64,000 bases of DNA from Stagonosporopsis chrysanthemi (taxonomy: Eukaryota; Ascomycota; Dothideomycetes; Pleosporales; Didymellaceae): positions 1 through 64,000 of the forward strand of contig JAFISE010000104.1 of assembly GCA_022560025.1 (NCBI GenBank). Reading direction: 5' to 3'. Position 1 is the first letter of the stretch. The number at the start of each line of letters is the position of its first letter. The translations under genes and the position numbers were made by a program. The notes beneath the pieces are model-generated. The model did not search any database, had not been told where the DNA came from, and was given only the letters and a program-made list of their open reading frames with translations. Below, one piece after another: positions 1 through 10,631 of this stretch.

Positions 1-750
1 CGACCACCACGGCGCCCCCGCCGCCCGCAAGCGCGGCCGCCTGCAGCACTTCACCCTGCGCCGCCGCTCCCTGGACCCGGCCAGCGTCGACCGCCCGGGC
101 GGCCTGCTGCGCAAGTCCATGGACCGGAAGCGCCCCCGCAAGAGCAGAGACAACATGCTCCTCGACGACGACGACGACGACGACGACGACAACAACAACA
201 ACGACGAGCGCCCCGACGCCCGCGACTTTGCACACGGCGCCGCCGCCGCCCTGGCGCCCCCAACCCACCGCGCCTCCGAGTCGTCGCGCTCCGACGGCAG
301 CTCGGGCGGCCACGTCTCGTTCGAGGCCACCACCCGCCCCGCCCACCCCCAGCGCGTCACCTCGACCCGCTTCGGCTTTGGCCGCCGCAAGCAGCGCGCC
401 TCGCTGTTCCCGCTGCCCATGAAGATCGAGCCGCCCCAGTTCCCCGACACGGCCCCGGCCACGCCCCGCGCATCCACCGGCGGCGTCAGCACTGGCTCGC
501 CTGCCTCCCCCACCGCCAGCCCGCCCCTGACCGCCCGCCGCTACCCCGACGGAGAGAACGGCACCCACACCCCGCCACTGCCGTCGGCCTCGCAGGTCGC
601 CCTCGCTGCCAACTCGCTGAACCCGGGCTCCCCCGGCCGAGCCTCGCTCTACCGCAACGACTCGTCCAGGTCCGCCCGCTCCGCCCGCTCCTCGCCGCAG
701 CCGCCCAAGCGCATGGGCCTGCGCGGCCGCTCCTCCACCATGGGCTCCCT

Positions 751-788
<38 letters not shown>

Positions 789-3700
789 TGTCTGACGACA
801 ACCCCTCGCCAACCCCGCCCAACGGCCTCAGCGGGCGCAACTCGACCTCGACCACCGCCGGCCGCAGCAGCTTCAGCAACCTGTTCAGCCTGGGCCGATT
901 TCGTCAGACCGATCTGCTCCCGTCGAGACACGGCTCTCCTGCTCACAACTACACAGGCACCTCCAACTCGTCGCACCAGAACTCGCTCAGCATCAGCAGG
1001 GAGACGCTGGTCATGCCCGAGCGCGAAGAAGGCGAGACCCCCGGCCGCTATCTCGAGCGCATCGAAGCCAACAACGTCGACAAGAGCGTCATTGCGAGCT
1101 TCCTCAGCAAGACCGACGACGCCTTCCTGCTGTCTGTCCTGCGCAGTTATATGCGCAGGTTCGCCTTCTTCGGCGACCCCATAGACATGGCTATCCGCAA
1201 GCTGCTCATGCAGGTCGAGCTGCCCAAGGAGACGCAGCAAATCGACAGAGTCTTGCAAGGCTTCGCCGACCGCTACCACGAGTGCAACCCCGGCATCTAC
1301 CTCAACACGGGTATGTTGGGCCGTTTCCACACCCACAAGCCACCCTACCTGCTGACATGCCCCCCCCCCCAGACAAAGCCTACTTCATCTCCTTCTCCAT
1401 CATCATCCTCCACACCGACTTCTTCAACAAGAACAACAAACGCAAGATGCAGAGAAACGACTACATCAAAAACTCTTCCTGTGAAGGCGTCTCCGACGAC
1501 GTCCTGGGATGCATCTACGACAACATTGTCTACACGCCCTTTATCCACATCGAAGACGAAGTCGACCTTAAGAACATCTCGTCCAAGAAGAGTCGGAGGA
1601 CCGCCGCGCTCAAGGGCCCGAACGACCCTGCCCGCAAAGTGAAGAAGGAGCCCATCGACCCGTACACGCTCATCTTCGAAGGCAAATTGGACCTCCTCCG
1701 CCCCACCATCAAGGACGTGATGAATCTCGACGACCCCTACAACTACCTGGGCACTGCAGCCACACTCGACACAAAGAACATCTACAAGTCCTTCACCAGG
1801 TATGGCGTCATACAGATTGTCTCGTCGCGCTCCAGGCCAGAAGCTTTCATGTCAGAGGCAGCCCAGGAGAACCCGTTCGGGACGTCGGTCGGCATCGTCG
1901 AGATGCCCGTGACCAAGGTTGGCATCCTGTGGAGGAAGGATCCGAAACGCAAGAAGGCGCGTTCCCCGTGGCAAGAGTGGGGTGCTGTCCTCACCCGTTC
2001 AGGCCTCTCGCTGTTTCGCAACAGCAGCTGGGCCAAGAACTTGATGAGTCAACACGAGCAGCACGTCAAGCACGGCGAGACTGGCCCGGCCATCTTCTCT
2101 CCTGCCTTGTCCGAGTTCAAGCAGGACCACATGATACCCATGGACGGTGCCGTTGCCCTTGTCGACAACACTTACAAGAGGCACAAGAACGCCTTCTCCA
2201 TGTGCTCCAAAATCGGGGAAGAGACGTTTCTGGCCGACAGCGAGCAAGACTTGAACGACTGGCTGGCTGTCCTCAACTACACGGCCGCGTTCGAGACCAT
2301 GGGAGTTCGCTCGAGAGGCATGATTGGAGGCCTGTACGAGGGTCAGAAGAACCGCGGCATCAGACGGTTGAATTCGTCACAGTCAGGGACCGCCATCCCC
2401 ACCCCCACCGGAGACGTCGTGGTTCAGAGCGGCAAGATTGACCAGCGGTTTGCACAAGAGGTGGTGACGGCAAGACGAGAGGCGATGCAAACACGCATCT
2501 CGGACGCAGAAGATAAGCTGGCCGATGCGATCAAGGAGCTCGAGGCACGTCTGCGTGATGCTCGTCATCTGCAGATCCTCGCGCCCATCCAGCCAAAGAC
2601 TCGTGAACTGGTCATCCACGCCGCTGGACGCCTGTCAGCGAGGCTCAAGTGGTCGCGCATCGAAATCTGGCGCATGAAGTGCCACCGCGACATCCTAGCA
2701 CACGAGCTGGAGGACGAGAGACAGAGCTCGACCGAGACACAGGCACGGAACGACCGCATTGCCGAGTCTTCGCAACCACCAGTCGTGCAGACCTCGCCCG
2801 CCTCTGCCAGCAAAACCTTCAAGATGGCCGGTCTGGCACGTCTGGCATCCAAGACAAGCTCCCTAACAAGCAGTCACAAATCGCCGCATTCTCCCGACGT
2901 CCCGGCCGCGCGTCCAACCACCATGTCTTCTGGCAGCACGGAGATGGACGAAAGCGTCTTCAAGACACCTCCTGAAACGTCCCGCCAGACAAGTCCTACA
3001 TTCCCTTCTGCTTCCTTCACTGTGCCGCCCATCTCGTTCAGCCCGCCCCCGTCCGACCGGCGGAGCTCCGTGGCTAGCAGCTCTGTGCAGTCCCCCAGAC
3101 TCTACCCGGCCGACAAACGGCCGTCTGTATCCACCTTTGATGACGGCACGGTAGGCTCAGACGATGATTCGGAGGATGACGACGCTCGATATGCGACGCC
3201 TCCTCTGATCGAGACGGATGCAGTGCGCGCAAAGACGCCAGAACACGGTGTCGACGGCGCTGTCGAGTCCGACACCGAGCAGAGCCTCGCAGCTCAGGCG
3301 TCGCCGGCATCGCGCACGAAGCACCGGCGCAGCCTGCACCGCACTCTCCGCGACTCCCACGGCAGCTCGTCGCATCGCCGCAGTCACAAGGGCCGCGATT
3401 CAGCCTCGACCATCACCAGCGAAGGCGCCTCCGAGAACGAAGGCCTGAACCGAAGCAAGGGCAGCTTCACCGTCCATGGCAAGAAGGCGTCCGTCATTCA
3501 GTTCGGTTCGGACTGGCACAACACCACCGCGGAGGAGAGACTGAAGGCGAAGAAGCAACTCCAAGAAGCTCAAGAGCTAGCGTCGGCCGATGAGCGCGAC
3601 GGCAGCGTCAGTGACGGCACCGTTGTCAGCCCTTGTTCAGAAAGGAACGACGACATGCCGCGTCGCCAGCCGTCTCAGGACCAAGTCACGCAACGGCACG

Positions 3701-3960
3701 TCTCTTCTCAGACCATCACCCCTGAGAACTTCCATCAGTCTCTCGAGTACCAGGACCACGAGTCTGACGGCGGTTCCGAGCTGAGCGACGTGGTGGAGGA
3801 AGGCACAAGCAAGGACGGGGAACCGATCGCACCGGCAGCCACCCCTACTGAACCGGCAGCCACCGCCACATCCTCGATGGACCACGTCAAGCAACTGACA
3901 GAACACACCGAGAGCCTCACCCAAGGCCAGCCCCCAGACCAAGTCAAACTCAGCCCGTAG
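1..3960 (+). CDS. Sec7-domain Arf guanine nucleotide exchange factor with PH domain (5' end outside window)
   Basis: Likely activates Arf GTPases on Golgi or endosomal membranes by GDP/GTP exchange. The frame is open from base 2, so the start lies upstream; exon 1 runs to 1310, intron 1311-1372 (GTATGT...CAG, 62 nt, with a C-run before the acceptor), exon 2 is 1373-3960. The N-terminal part is low complexity: an Asp/Asn run (about 164-205) and a Gly run (about 752-785). The Sec7 domain spans about 1010-1560: the intron falls in its middle, and splicing joins YLNT to DKAYFISFSIIILHTDFF. The segment LPKETQQIDRVLQGFADRY carries the catalytic glutamate (glutamic finger) in the usual place. A PH domain follows at about 1915-2290 (VTKVGILWRKDP to DLNDWLAVLNY), then a helical stretch and a long Ser/Thr-rich tail. 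The arrangement resembles yeast Syt1-type GEFs, but that orthology is inferred. Confidence 0.9.
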
Positions 3961-4164
3961 CAGGCCCAGACCTGCCACATGATACTCGCGACATACCATT
4001 CCCATTTGTGATTTTGCATCTCGAAAAAGTCGATTCCCTAATTTCCCTTTCCGTCTCAGTCGCACGTCTCAGTCGCACTTCTCATCTGCACAGCATTGCA
4101 CCGTACTGCATTTGCACAGCACGCAAGCAAGCAAAAAGCGCAAATCTTCTCCTTTGCATGTACG

Positions 4165-4188
4165 TCACATCACATCACATCACATCAC
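4165..4188 (+). repeat. Pentamer microsatellite (CACAT)n
   Basis: About five tandem units of CACAT, in the 3' region of the Sec7 gene. Confidence 0.85.
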
Positions 4189-4502
4189 GTTATTTTTGTC
4201 TTTCCCCCTTCTTCCTTTTTTTTTTTTTTATGTCGGCAACTGCGCATACAGCATGGCGCGGGGCACTTGAGGCTTGAAATGGGCAGCACAGCACAGCAGT
4301 CTTTTAACGGCAGATTGCTTTTTCTTTCTTTTGCTAGTTGGTTGATTTGTGGCCGCGGCGCGGCGGGGTTTGAAGGCACCCTGTGAGCGTGGGCCGGGGG
4401 GGGGGGGGGGGTTGTGCATCTATAGACGGCGGCGGTGGCGGCGTTTGGGTGGGAATGAGAGAGAGGGAAGGAACGAGAGAGAGAGAGAGAGTTTGGTTGG
4501 GG

Positions 4503-4534
4503 TGGGATGGGATGGGATGGGATGGGATGGGATC
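4503..4534 (+). repeat. Pentamer microsatellite (GGGAT)n
   Basis: Six tandem GGGAT units, preceded by a (GA)n tract at about 4478-4490. Confidence 0.85.
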
Positions 4535-4597
4535 CAATGGTCGGCCCTTGTTAGTTGGCGAGAAGGAATCTGTTGCGAGAAGAAACCTACCTATACC

Positions 4598-4634
4598 ATT
4601 ACCCATTACCTATTACCTATTACCTATTACCTCT
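4598..4634 (+). repeat. Heptamer repeat (ATTACCT)n
   Basis: About five slightly variable tandem units of ATTACCT. It resembles a degenerate telomere-like unit, but the unit is not TTAGGG/CCCTAA and the array is internal. Confidence 0.7.
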
Positions 4635-4763
4635 TACTACACCTTTCGCGCACACACACACACAAAGCAGGAAACAGCAGCAAGCTGCAAGTGCTAAAAA
4701 CCCAAAATTTCACCATCTAAACTACCCCTTTTAACCCGTATTTCTCTAGACTAATTGCTGCTG

Positions 4764-5015
4764 CAAAGAAGCTTGTTTCTTTTTGCCTGATTAGATTTAA
4801 TATACTACCCTTACTAGATCCTCTGTGCGCGCTATTGATTACTGCAAGATACACTTTAGATTTTAGTTTAATAGCGTAGAGAAAAGAGAGTAGTAAGAGC
4901 TACATTATGTATGCGCAAGAAGATTTAGGTTTAATAAGCTTTGCAGGGGAGCCGTAGCTAACTTAGAAATCTAAGGTCTTCAATAATAATCACGCGAAAG
5001 AAAGGAGGTTCTTTG
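4764..5015 (+). mobile_element. MITE family 1, copy A (252 bp)
   Basis: The ends are imperfect inverted repeats: the left end begins CAAAGAAGCTTGTTTCTTTT and the right end, read on the other strand, begins CAAAGAACCTCCTTTCTTTC. The interior aligns by eye with the copy at 25095-25314 (shared blocks such as GTGCGCGC and AGAGAGTAGTAA) in the same orientation. No coding capacity. It is AT-rich relative to its surroundings. Both sides carry the 8-bp direct repeat TGCTGCTG, unlike the plain TA seen at the other two copies. Confidence 0.75.
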
Positions 5016-5035
5016 TGCTGCTGGCTTTTTTTTTG

Positions 5036-5059
5036 CTCTCTCTCTCTCTCTCTCTCTCT
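5036..5059 (+). repeat. (CT)n microsatellite
   Basis: About twelve CT units directly after a T-run, just right of the MITE. Confidence 0.8.
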
Positions 5060-5140
5060 GCACACACAACCTACCCTTTGCAGGCCTAGCTCTAAAACAA
5101 GCAACAAAAAAACAAGAGACAAATTAAACAAAACTAAACA

Positions 5141-5174
5141 TCTCATCTCACCTCACCTCACCTCACCTCACCTC
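5141..5174 (+). repeat. Pentamer microsatellite (CTCAC)n
   Basis: Six to seven tandem CTCAC/CTCAT units. Confidence 0.85.
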
Positions 5175-5408
5175 GATTCTAACTCGACTCGCCCCCTCCG
5201 AGTCAGCCAAAAACCGAAACACACGCTAGATACTTTACCGCACTAGCTCTCCCGCGCCATCCGGCTCCACCCCCGCAACTTTAACTCGCTCGCCCACGTT
5301 GCCCTGGTAAAGTGGGTGGGTGGGGTTAGCGTGGCGACGACGCGACGTGACGCAGCGCGACGCGGTAGCGTCGACGTCTGAGATCAGGGGTTGGGTGATG
5401 TGCTGTGT

Positions 5409-5515
5409 CTTGGTGGTGTGGTGTGGTATGGTGTGGTGTGGTGTGTTGTGTTGTGTTGTGCTGTGCTGTGCTGGGCTATGTTATGTTGTGCTTGGCTGTG
5501 CTGTGCTGGGCTGGG
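5409..5515 (+). repeat. TGTG[GCT]-type pentamer array
   Basis: About 100 bases of degenerate five-base units (TGTGG, TGTGT, TGTGC, TGGGC). The longest pentamer array of this region. Confidence 0.75.
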
Positions 5516-5679
5516 GTATGGGGTATAGGACGGGGTAGAGGACGGGGTAGAGGCCGGGGGTATGGGGACAGAGAATCAGACTGTGACTGTGCACACGCAC
5601 CTACCTAGCCTACATACATGCATACATACAAAGCAGCGTTGGTTGGAGACAGAAGGGGTGGGATTTACATCTTCCTTTT

Positions 5680-5719
5680 CTCTCTTTCTCTCTCTCGCTC
5701 TCTCGCTCTCTCGCTCTCT
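5680..5719 (+). repeat. (CTCTCTCG)n microsatellite
   Basis: CT-rich tract with regularly spaced CG interruptions. Confidence 0.75.
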
Positions 5720-6371
5720 GCATTCTGCGGCCAAAACAAGGTAAAGCCAAGGTAAGCAGAGGTAAGGTGAACCTTGTCAGGGTGTCCGTACAGTCCGTGT
5801 TCCTCGGCTTGACTATTATATGTAATCTGGTGTGTGTGTCGGGGATATTTCTCTGTCACACGCCCGCGTGTGGTGGTGGTGGTGGTGACTATGTAGGTGG
5901 ACTATGTAGCTGCTGCTATGACTACTACTACAGTAGTGAAGGCGCATGCTAAAGGGAAGCCTCGTGTACCGAGTCAAGAAGAGCGGGCGGGGATTACTCA
6001 TGCTCGGTTGGTGTTGGGGAGCTTTTGCCGAGGTGTGGAGCGGATGAGGCGGGGGTGGGGGTGGGGCTCTACAAACATGCTGTGCACGAGTTGCGCACTG
6101 CGCACTGCGTGGTGGACTGTATGCGATCTCGACCGGGGGAGGGCGGAGAGTCCGGGGCAGCGGAGCAGCGGAGCAGGGGAGCACGAGGGGGGTGTTGCTA
6201 CAAAAGGCGGGTTGTGCGCTGGTTTCTTTTTGGGATTGAACCTGAAATTGAAGCAGTCCTCGTCACCTTAGTTTTCTTGACTTGCGGTTATAGTTGCAGG
6301 ACTCGACGAGATAGCATAGCATAGCACCGCGCCACACACACACGCACCGTTATACTCGATTATTGCCCAGC

Positions 6372-8404
6372 ATGGGCGGCACAAAACCCTGGCCCCAGGT
6401 CCCCGTGGGCAACAAGGACCACACGAAGGCTGCGGTGGTGATTATCGGCGCGGGGATATCAGGTATGCTACCGAATACTTTCTCTTCCCTCTCCGCATCA
6501 CCCGCAACCCCACCCTCCTACTCCGCGTCCACAACTGATAGCACCCAGGCATTTGCATGGCCATCGACCTCATCAAACGCAACAAGTGCCACAACTTCAT
6601 CATCCTCGAGAAATCCACCTCGTTCGGCGGCACCTGGCACGACAACAAGTACCCCGGCTGCTGCTGCGACGTGTGGAGCGCGCTGTACTCGTACAGCTTT
6701 GAGCAGAACCCGGACTGGACGCGGGAGTATCCGGGACAGGAGGAGATCCTGGTGAGTGCGCGCCCTTGTCACTCACGATGCATACATGGCTTGCTTTTGC
6801 TCGGTAAGGGTTGGGGGCAAAAGTGTATATGAACGGATGGATGGATGGACAAGAGCTGACTGTGGCTTTCTGCAGGAATACCTCCGCAATGTCGCCAACA
6901 AGTACGGGCTGTACAAGTATGTGCGGTTCAACACGGCGGTCGAGAGCGCGACGTGGGACGACGACACGGCCAAGTGGAAGATCGATGTCAAGGTCACAGG
7001 CGGCAAGGCGGCCGAATTCAGCGACGCGTACCAGATCGAGACCGACTTTTTGGTCTCGGCGGTCGGCCAGCTGAACCAGCCGCGGTATCCTGAGATCGAA
7101 GGGTTGGGCGACTTCAAGGGCAAGGTCATGCACAGTGCACGCTGGGACTGGAGCTATGATATGCAGGGGAAGAGCATCGGGGTAATTGGGAATGGTGCGT
7201 ACCGTTCGTTCTTGTTGTCTGCTTCGCAAGAGAGGCAGACGAACCACTGACGACTGACGACTGACACCGCACAGGAGCCACAGCCGCGCAAATCATCCCA
7301 GAGATCCTCCCCGTGTCCAAAGACCTGACCGTCTACCAACGCTCCCCCAACTGGGTGATCCCGCGCAACGACGGGCCCGTCCCCGAATGGCAGCGCGCAC
7401 TGTACCGCTACGTGCCGCCTCTGCGTTGGCGGCGGCGCTCCGGCATGATGGACTTCCGGGAGGCATTCTTCGACGCCGTGACGGACGGGTCGTCCGCGTT
7501 TGCCGACTCGCTGCGCACGGCGTGCATGGATTTGATGCATCGGCAGCTTCCGGGCCGGCCTGAGTTGTGGGAGAAGCTCACACCGGGATACAGTCCGGGG
7601 TGCAAGAGGGTGCTTATCTCGGACGACTATTATCCGGCGCTCGCGAATGCGAAGACGACGCTGGAGACGGAGGGGATTAAGAGGATTACCGAGACGGGGA
7701 TTGAGACGAAGGATGGAACCCATCGTGCGCACGATATGATCGTGCTGGCGACGGGATTCCGCGCTGTCGAGTTCCTGTTCCCGATCAAAATCACCGGCAC
7801 CCGGGGCCGCTCGCTGTCCCAGGTTTGGGAACACGGCGCGACCGCCCTGTACGGCACAACTATCGAATCCATCCCCAACGCGGCCGTGTTCTACGGACCT
7901 AATACGAATCTCGGGCACAACAGCATCGTCCTCATGATCGAAGCCCAAAGCCGCTACATCTCCACCCTCGTCTCCGCCGTGCTGGACGCGCGCACCCGCG
8001 GCACCCCGATCGGCCTAATGCCCAAGCCCTCCGTGACGGCCGCGTTCAACGAGAAAATCCAGTCGGTGCTCGAGAAGTCTAGCTTCGCGGACCCCAATTG
8101 CGGCTCCTGGTACAAGAACGAGGCCGGCCGCATCACCAACAACTGGTCCGGCACCGTGATCGAGTACCAAGAGCTACTGAGCGCAGTCGACTGGGAAGAC
8201 TTTGAGGTTGCAAATAAGAAAGGGACGAGTGAGAGTGCGAGTCGGGTTGTGTTTGGTGGGGGGAGGAAGGAGACAAGGATTGGCAGGGTCAGGGAGGAGT
8301 CGTATATCAGCACGACGACGTTGGTGCTGGGGGCAGTCGGGACGGTGGTTGCGGGCGCGGCGTGGTACGCAGGGTTGGGGAGGCGGGTGAGGTTTGCGCG
8401 GTGA
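6372..8404 (+). CDS. Baeyer-Villiger-type flavin monooxygenase, C-terminal membrane segment
   Basis: FAD- and NADPH-dependent oxygenase predicted to insert oxygen next to a carbonyl. Exons: 6372-6462, 6549-6751, 6876-7194, 7275-8404 (introns 86, 124 and 80 nt, all GT-AG, frame preserved), giving 580 residues. The N-terminal FAD Rossmann motif is VVIIGAGISG, interrupted by intron 1. The second, NADPH-binding motif is GVIGNGATAA, which intron 3 also interrupts. Between them, FKGKVMHSARW (about residues 178-188) fits the type I Baeyer-Villiger fingerprint FxGxxxHxxxW. FGGTWHDNKYPG is typical of the family. Unusually, the last 35 residues contain a hydrophobic stretch (TTTLVLGAVGTVVAGAAWYA) followed by basic residues, suggesting a tail anchor. 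The substrate cannot be told; no other biosynthetic genes are adjacent. Confidence 0.9.
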
Positions 8405-9733
8405 GCGGAAGTAGTGGATTGGCGCGCAGAGGTTCGCAATGCAGGGAGCTTCGTGTTGCCTTGTCCTTGGTCACGCGTCTGATGCTGAGTCTGTGGAGGG
8501 AATCTTGGTCAGTGTTAGCGAACGCGGATCAATCTATTCCAATGTATTAGACGCCACCGCAGCACACACGTCACCAGTTTATACATTTACACTCCCTTGT
8601 GCCGTAGGCATAGCCAGTTGACCCGCGTGTTCCTGCTCTTCCTGCCAACGACCAGCCATCGACAACATGGGTTGAACACTCAGGCAGGTTCTAGCCGTGT
8701 ATTGGGCACTCAAACCAGGCTTCAGGGACTCAAAGGAAGGACCGAGCGTATAGGACGAGCTCTCAAACGGCGAAGACGAGCGTGTGCCGCCGTCCGTGAG
8801 TGGCATCGAGTTGAGCTCTTATTTGAGAGCCGAGGAGGCGGGAATTGAGGCAAGTGGGCGATACTTCTGCACAGACTGGGTCGACCTCAGCATATACAGA
8901 GCGGGAGAGAGCGCGACAGCAAGAACAACTTACCGCAAGCCTGACGTGGTGAACCAGTCCAGCAATTCTACCGCTAAGAAACAGGAAGGGAGGACCTATG
9001 GGACCATGAGGGGGCATTGATGGTAAGTCGTAAATGTTGTGATGAATAGAGGCTTCTTGCCTCAAAAGAACAAGTCTGCTGAAGGCCTGGATGTGCAGAG
9101 CGACGAAGCGCTGGCGGCGTGGAGAAGCATTGCTCTTCCTGATGGACCTAGAAAGCATCATGGCGGAAGGAAGAAAATTGGAGTTTGGGAAGTCAACGAC
9201 TGAAGTGAGCATTCCGGGGTTGGACTAGTCTTGTTATGTCATTGGAGCTACCGCTCCTCCATGCTCGCCACGCAGCCTTTTATGCACTCACGTGCACATA
9301 CATGCCTTCTTGTTGTAGCGAGGACCTGCGATTCTCAATCCTTGCTTTTTAAACGTACAGTACCTCGACACTCCGCGGGCGTCTGCTGAATTCCGCTCAA
9401 CTGTCTTGGCGCCCAGAGACGGCTTTTCTTGCCATATTCCAAGCACACGTGTAGATCACAAGCACGCTCATTGCACGGACTAAGCTCACGTGTAGATCAT
9501 CGCTGTTCAGTTCGTCAGCTATGTTGTGCTCACTTTCCCGAGGCCTAGGAACGACGATGTGACAAGCTCTTGGCCCTGGGTTCGTCTGCCAACAATTGAG
9601 CGGCGTAGAGTTGCATATTTCGCTCAAATACTTTGCGTGCGATGAGGTGAGTCTAGTACATTTGGATAAATATAAGAGTCGCGACGCTGTCGCGCTAAGC
9701 TCGCGACTGGCGAAAAGTACGATTGGGGGTATA
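8405..9733. other. Interval without a recognised gene
   Basis: Holds the 3' region of the monooxygenase gene and the upstream region of the pyrophosphatase gene. On the minus strand a 149-codon frame (9212-8763) contains a good GTAAGT donor and could belong to a small spliced gene, but nothing in its translation is recognisable and I do not call it. Confidence 0.5.
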
Positions 9734-10416
9734 ATGAAAGCTAACATCATTTCAGTCGTCCTCCTGGGCCTCGCTTCCGCCGCCCCTAATAAGTCCAATA
9801 ATTCCAAACATGCTCCATGCTCCGAGTTTGACGCCTCAAAGCTGAGCCTTCGAGAAAGTGGTAGCCGTAACACACCGGTAAGACTTGTTGTGTACACTTC
9901 GTGAGCATAGTTGACACGAATCAGGATTGGCGCATGCGGCTGGAGTTGAACGGGAATCCAATCTCTCCTTGGCATGATGTTCCACTGTACCCCAGCAGTG
10001 ACGACACCTCCGTCGTGAACTTCGTCGTGGAGATCCCTCGCTGGACGGCCGGCAAGATCGAAATCAAGCGCGATGAGCCCCTCAACCCCATCTTTCACGA
10101 CGAGAGGGACGAGGCTCCGCGCTTCAGAGAGAATGTGTGGCCCTATAAGGCGCACCCGTTCCTGTATGGGTCCAGTCCGCAGACTTGGGAGTCTCCAAAT
10201 TTCAATCACAGTTTCACCGGTTATCCTGGCGACAACGATCCAATGGATCTGGTTGACATTGGCCAGGATCCTAACGAAATTGAAATCGCACAGACTTCCG
10301 ATGAGAAATTGGAGAGTTACACAAGTTGCAAGAGGCGACCAAGGAATTCGGCCTGCCGAAGAAGTCCAAGCCTGGCAGGCCGGCCAAGGTTCCTGAGAGG
10401 TTCCAAGGCTGGTTAA
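9734..10416 (+). CDS. Truncated secreted inorganic pyrophosphatase (family I), possibly a pseudogene
   Basis: Family I pyrophosphatases hydrolyse PPi to phosphate. Exons 9734-9877 and 9925-10416 (47-nt intron GTAAGA...CAG) give 211 residues. A signal peptide is visible (MKANIISVVLLGLASAAP). The body matches the family: LELNGNPISPWHDVPLY, VVEIPRWTAGKIEIKRDEPLNP, VWPYKAHPFLYGSSPQTWE, and the signature DNDPMDL with two metal-binding Asp residues. The frame then departs from the family. The conserved DEGETDWK segment with a further catalytic Asp is absent, and the last 35 residues are basic and unfamiliar. A one-base frame change near 10305 would continue to a stop at 10461-10463 with a more protein-like sequence, including an AT-hook-like KPGRPAK. 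Full-length members have roughly 280 residues. I favour a decayed gene, but a fast-evolving functional one cannot be excluded. Confidence 0.75.
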
Positions 10417-10631
10417 TCTACAGTGCAGATGGCCAGCTACCGAATCCAGATATGCAGGATTGAACAGACGCAGAATGAGATAACCGGTGCATGCGCAGCT
10501 TGCATGCTCCGACTACGACGATTGTGTTGCCCCCTGCTGTCTGCTCACGTACCATTTTGAGAACGCTGACGTACGACCTCCTAATTCGGGGGACTAATCC
10601 CTTGTAGGGAAATTGTTGAAACAACCGGAGA

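Larger units (their letters stand above)
3961..6371. other. Gene-free interval rich in short tandem repeats
   Basis: I see no credible gene here. The interval holds the 3' region of the Sec7 gene, a run of G (about 4398-4412), several pentamer and other microsatellites (listed separately), one MITE (4764-5015) and, at its right end, the promoter of the monooxygenase gene. Short open frames here are low-complexity translations of the repeats. Confidence 0.7.

Noticed and set aside
4598..4634. Interstitial telomere repeat
   Set aside because: The unit is ATTACCT, seven bases, not the fungal TTAGGG; a simple microsatellite explains it.
4165..5174. CRISPR-like arrays
   Set aside because: Units are five to seven bases without spacers, and the genome is eukaryotic.
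8763..9212. 149-codon minus-strand frame with a GTAAGT inside
   Set aside because: Possible small spliced gene, but neither the spliced nor unspliced product is recognisable and the start is arbitrary.
9397..10209. 270-codon minus-strand frame
   Set aside because: Antisense to the pyrophosphatase exon, which matches a known family; the minus frame matches nothing.
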